A stretch of DNA of 64,000 nucleotides from Lichenicoccus sp964247695 (GTDB taxonomy: Bacteria > Pseudomonadota > Alphaproteobacteria > Acetobacterales > Acetobacteraceae). The stretch covers positions 56,787-120,786 of the forward strand of contig CAXTVI010000005.1 of assembly GCA_964247695.1 (NCBI GenBank), given 5' to 3'. Of this stretch, positions 63,960 to 64,000 are shown piece by piece (positions within the stretch are counted from its first letter, which is position 1; each line of letters opens with the position of its first letter). Below the pieces are notes generated by a model. The model had not been told where the DNA came from. It did no database searches and saw nothing but the letters and a program-made list of their open reading frames with translations. The position numbers were made by a program, and so were the translations under genes.

Positions 63960-64000
63960 TCAAGTCAGGACCGGGGTCCTCTGTCGAGGCTTCCACACAA

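Overview
The window comes from a high-GC Gram-negative bacterium, most likely an alphaproteobacterium of the Acetobacteraceae (inference). The best clue is a single-polypeptide transaldolase/phosphoglucose isomerase followed by a short-type 6-phosphogluconate dehydrogenase, an arrangement known from acetic acid bacteria. Genes are densely packed on both strands. Neighbours in operons often overlap as ATGA, TGATG or TTGA, which suggests translational coupling. No transposase, integrase, CRISPR array or rRNA was seen. One tRNA, tRNA-Arg(CCG), lies at the right end.

Layout. 1-9 kb: miscellaneous metabolic genes (a GFA protein cut by the window edge, an epoxide-hydrolase-like enzyme, an MscS-type channel coupled to a 2-oxoglutarate oxygenase, ThiM, a Nudix hydrolase, a TPR-methyltransferase) and a badly decayed trans-aconitate methyltransferase gene. 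9.3-18.1 kb: a nitrate assimilation operon on the minus strand (transporter, molybdenum nitrate reductase, a cysteine-free unknown protein, NirB, NirD, a membrane-anchored SRPBCC protein). It diverges from a PP2C phosphatase/Ser-Thr kinase fusion, and the shared intergenic region holds an NtrC-like site and a palindrome. 18.2-26.3 kb: an FMN reductase with a divergent AraC regulator, ArgS, HisC, a PEBP-like protein, an allantoate amidohydrolase-like enzyme, a LysE exporter and an ankyrin protein. 26.3-35.4 kb: a trehalose-from-glycogen operon (treX-treZ-treY) behind a lactamase-fold hydrolase and a type II NADH dehydrogenase. 35.5-40.1 kb: an RND efflux pump (adaptor and permease) with a TetR-type palindrome upstream but no local regulator.

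40.5-49.8 kb: a pentose phosphate operon running tal-pgi, gnd, zwf, two tandem HAD phosphatases, pgl, rpiA, gntK. It covers glucose-6-phosphate to ribose-5-phosphate, entry of gluconate, and recycling by transaldolase/isomerase; transketolase is not in the window. 49.8-53.3 kb: a UPF0178 protein, a DUF2807-type exported protein and a chemoreceptor with a C-terminal PilZ-like domain. 53.4-62.7 kb: a continuous minus-strand chain of zinc-finger protein, polA, a Sco1-type protein and a complete oligopeptide ABC transporter (SBP, C, B, D, F). 62.7-64 kb: a serine-hydrolase lipoprotein and tRNA-Arg.

The observations most worth following are the PP2C-kinase/nitrate-assimilation regulatory region, the tandem HAD pair embedded in the pentose phosphate operon, the cysteine-free protein between the nitrate and nitrite reductase genes, the polA-sco1-opp chain, and the tam pseudogene. 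I found no wholly new defence or mobile system.
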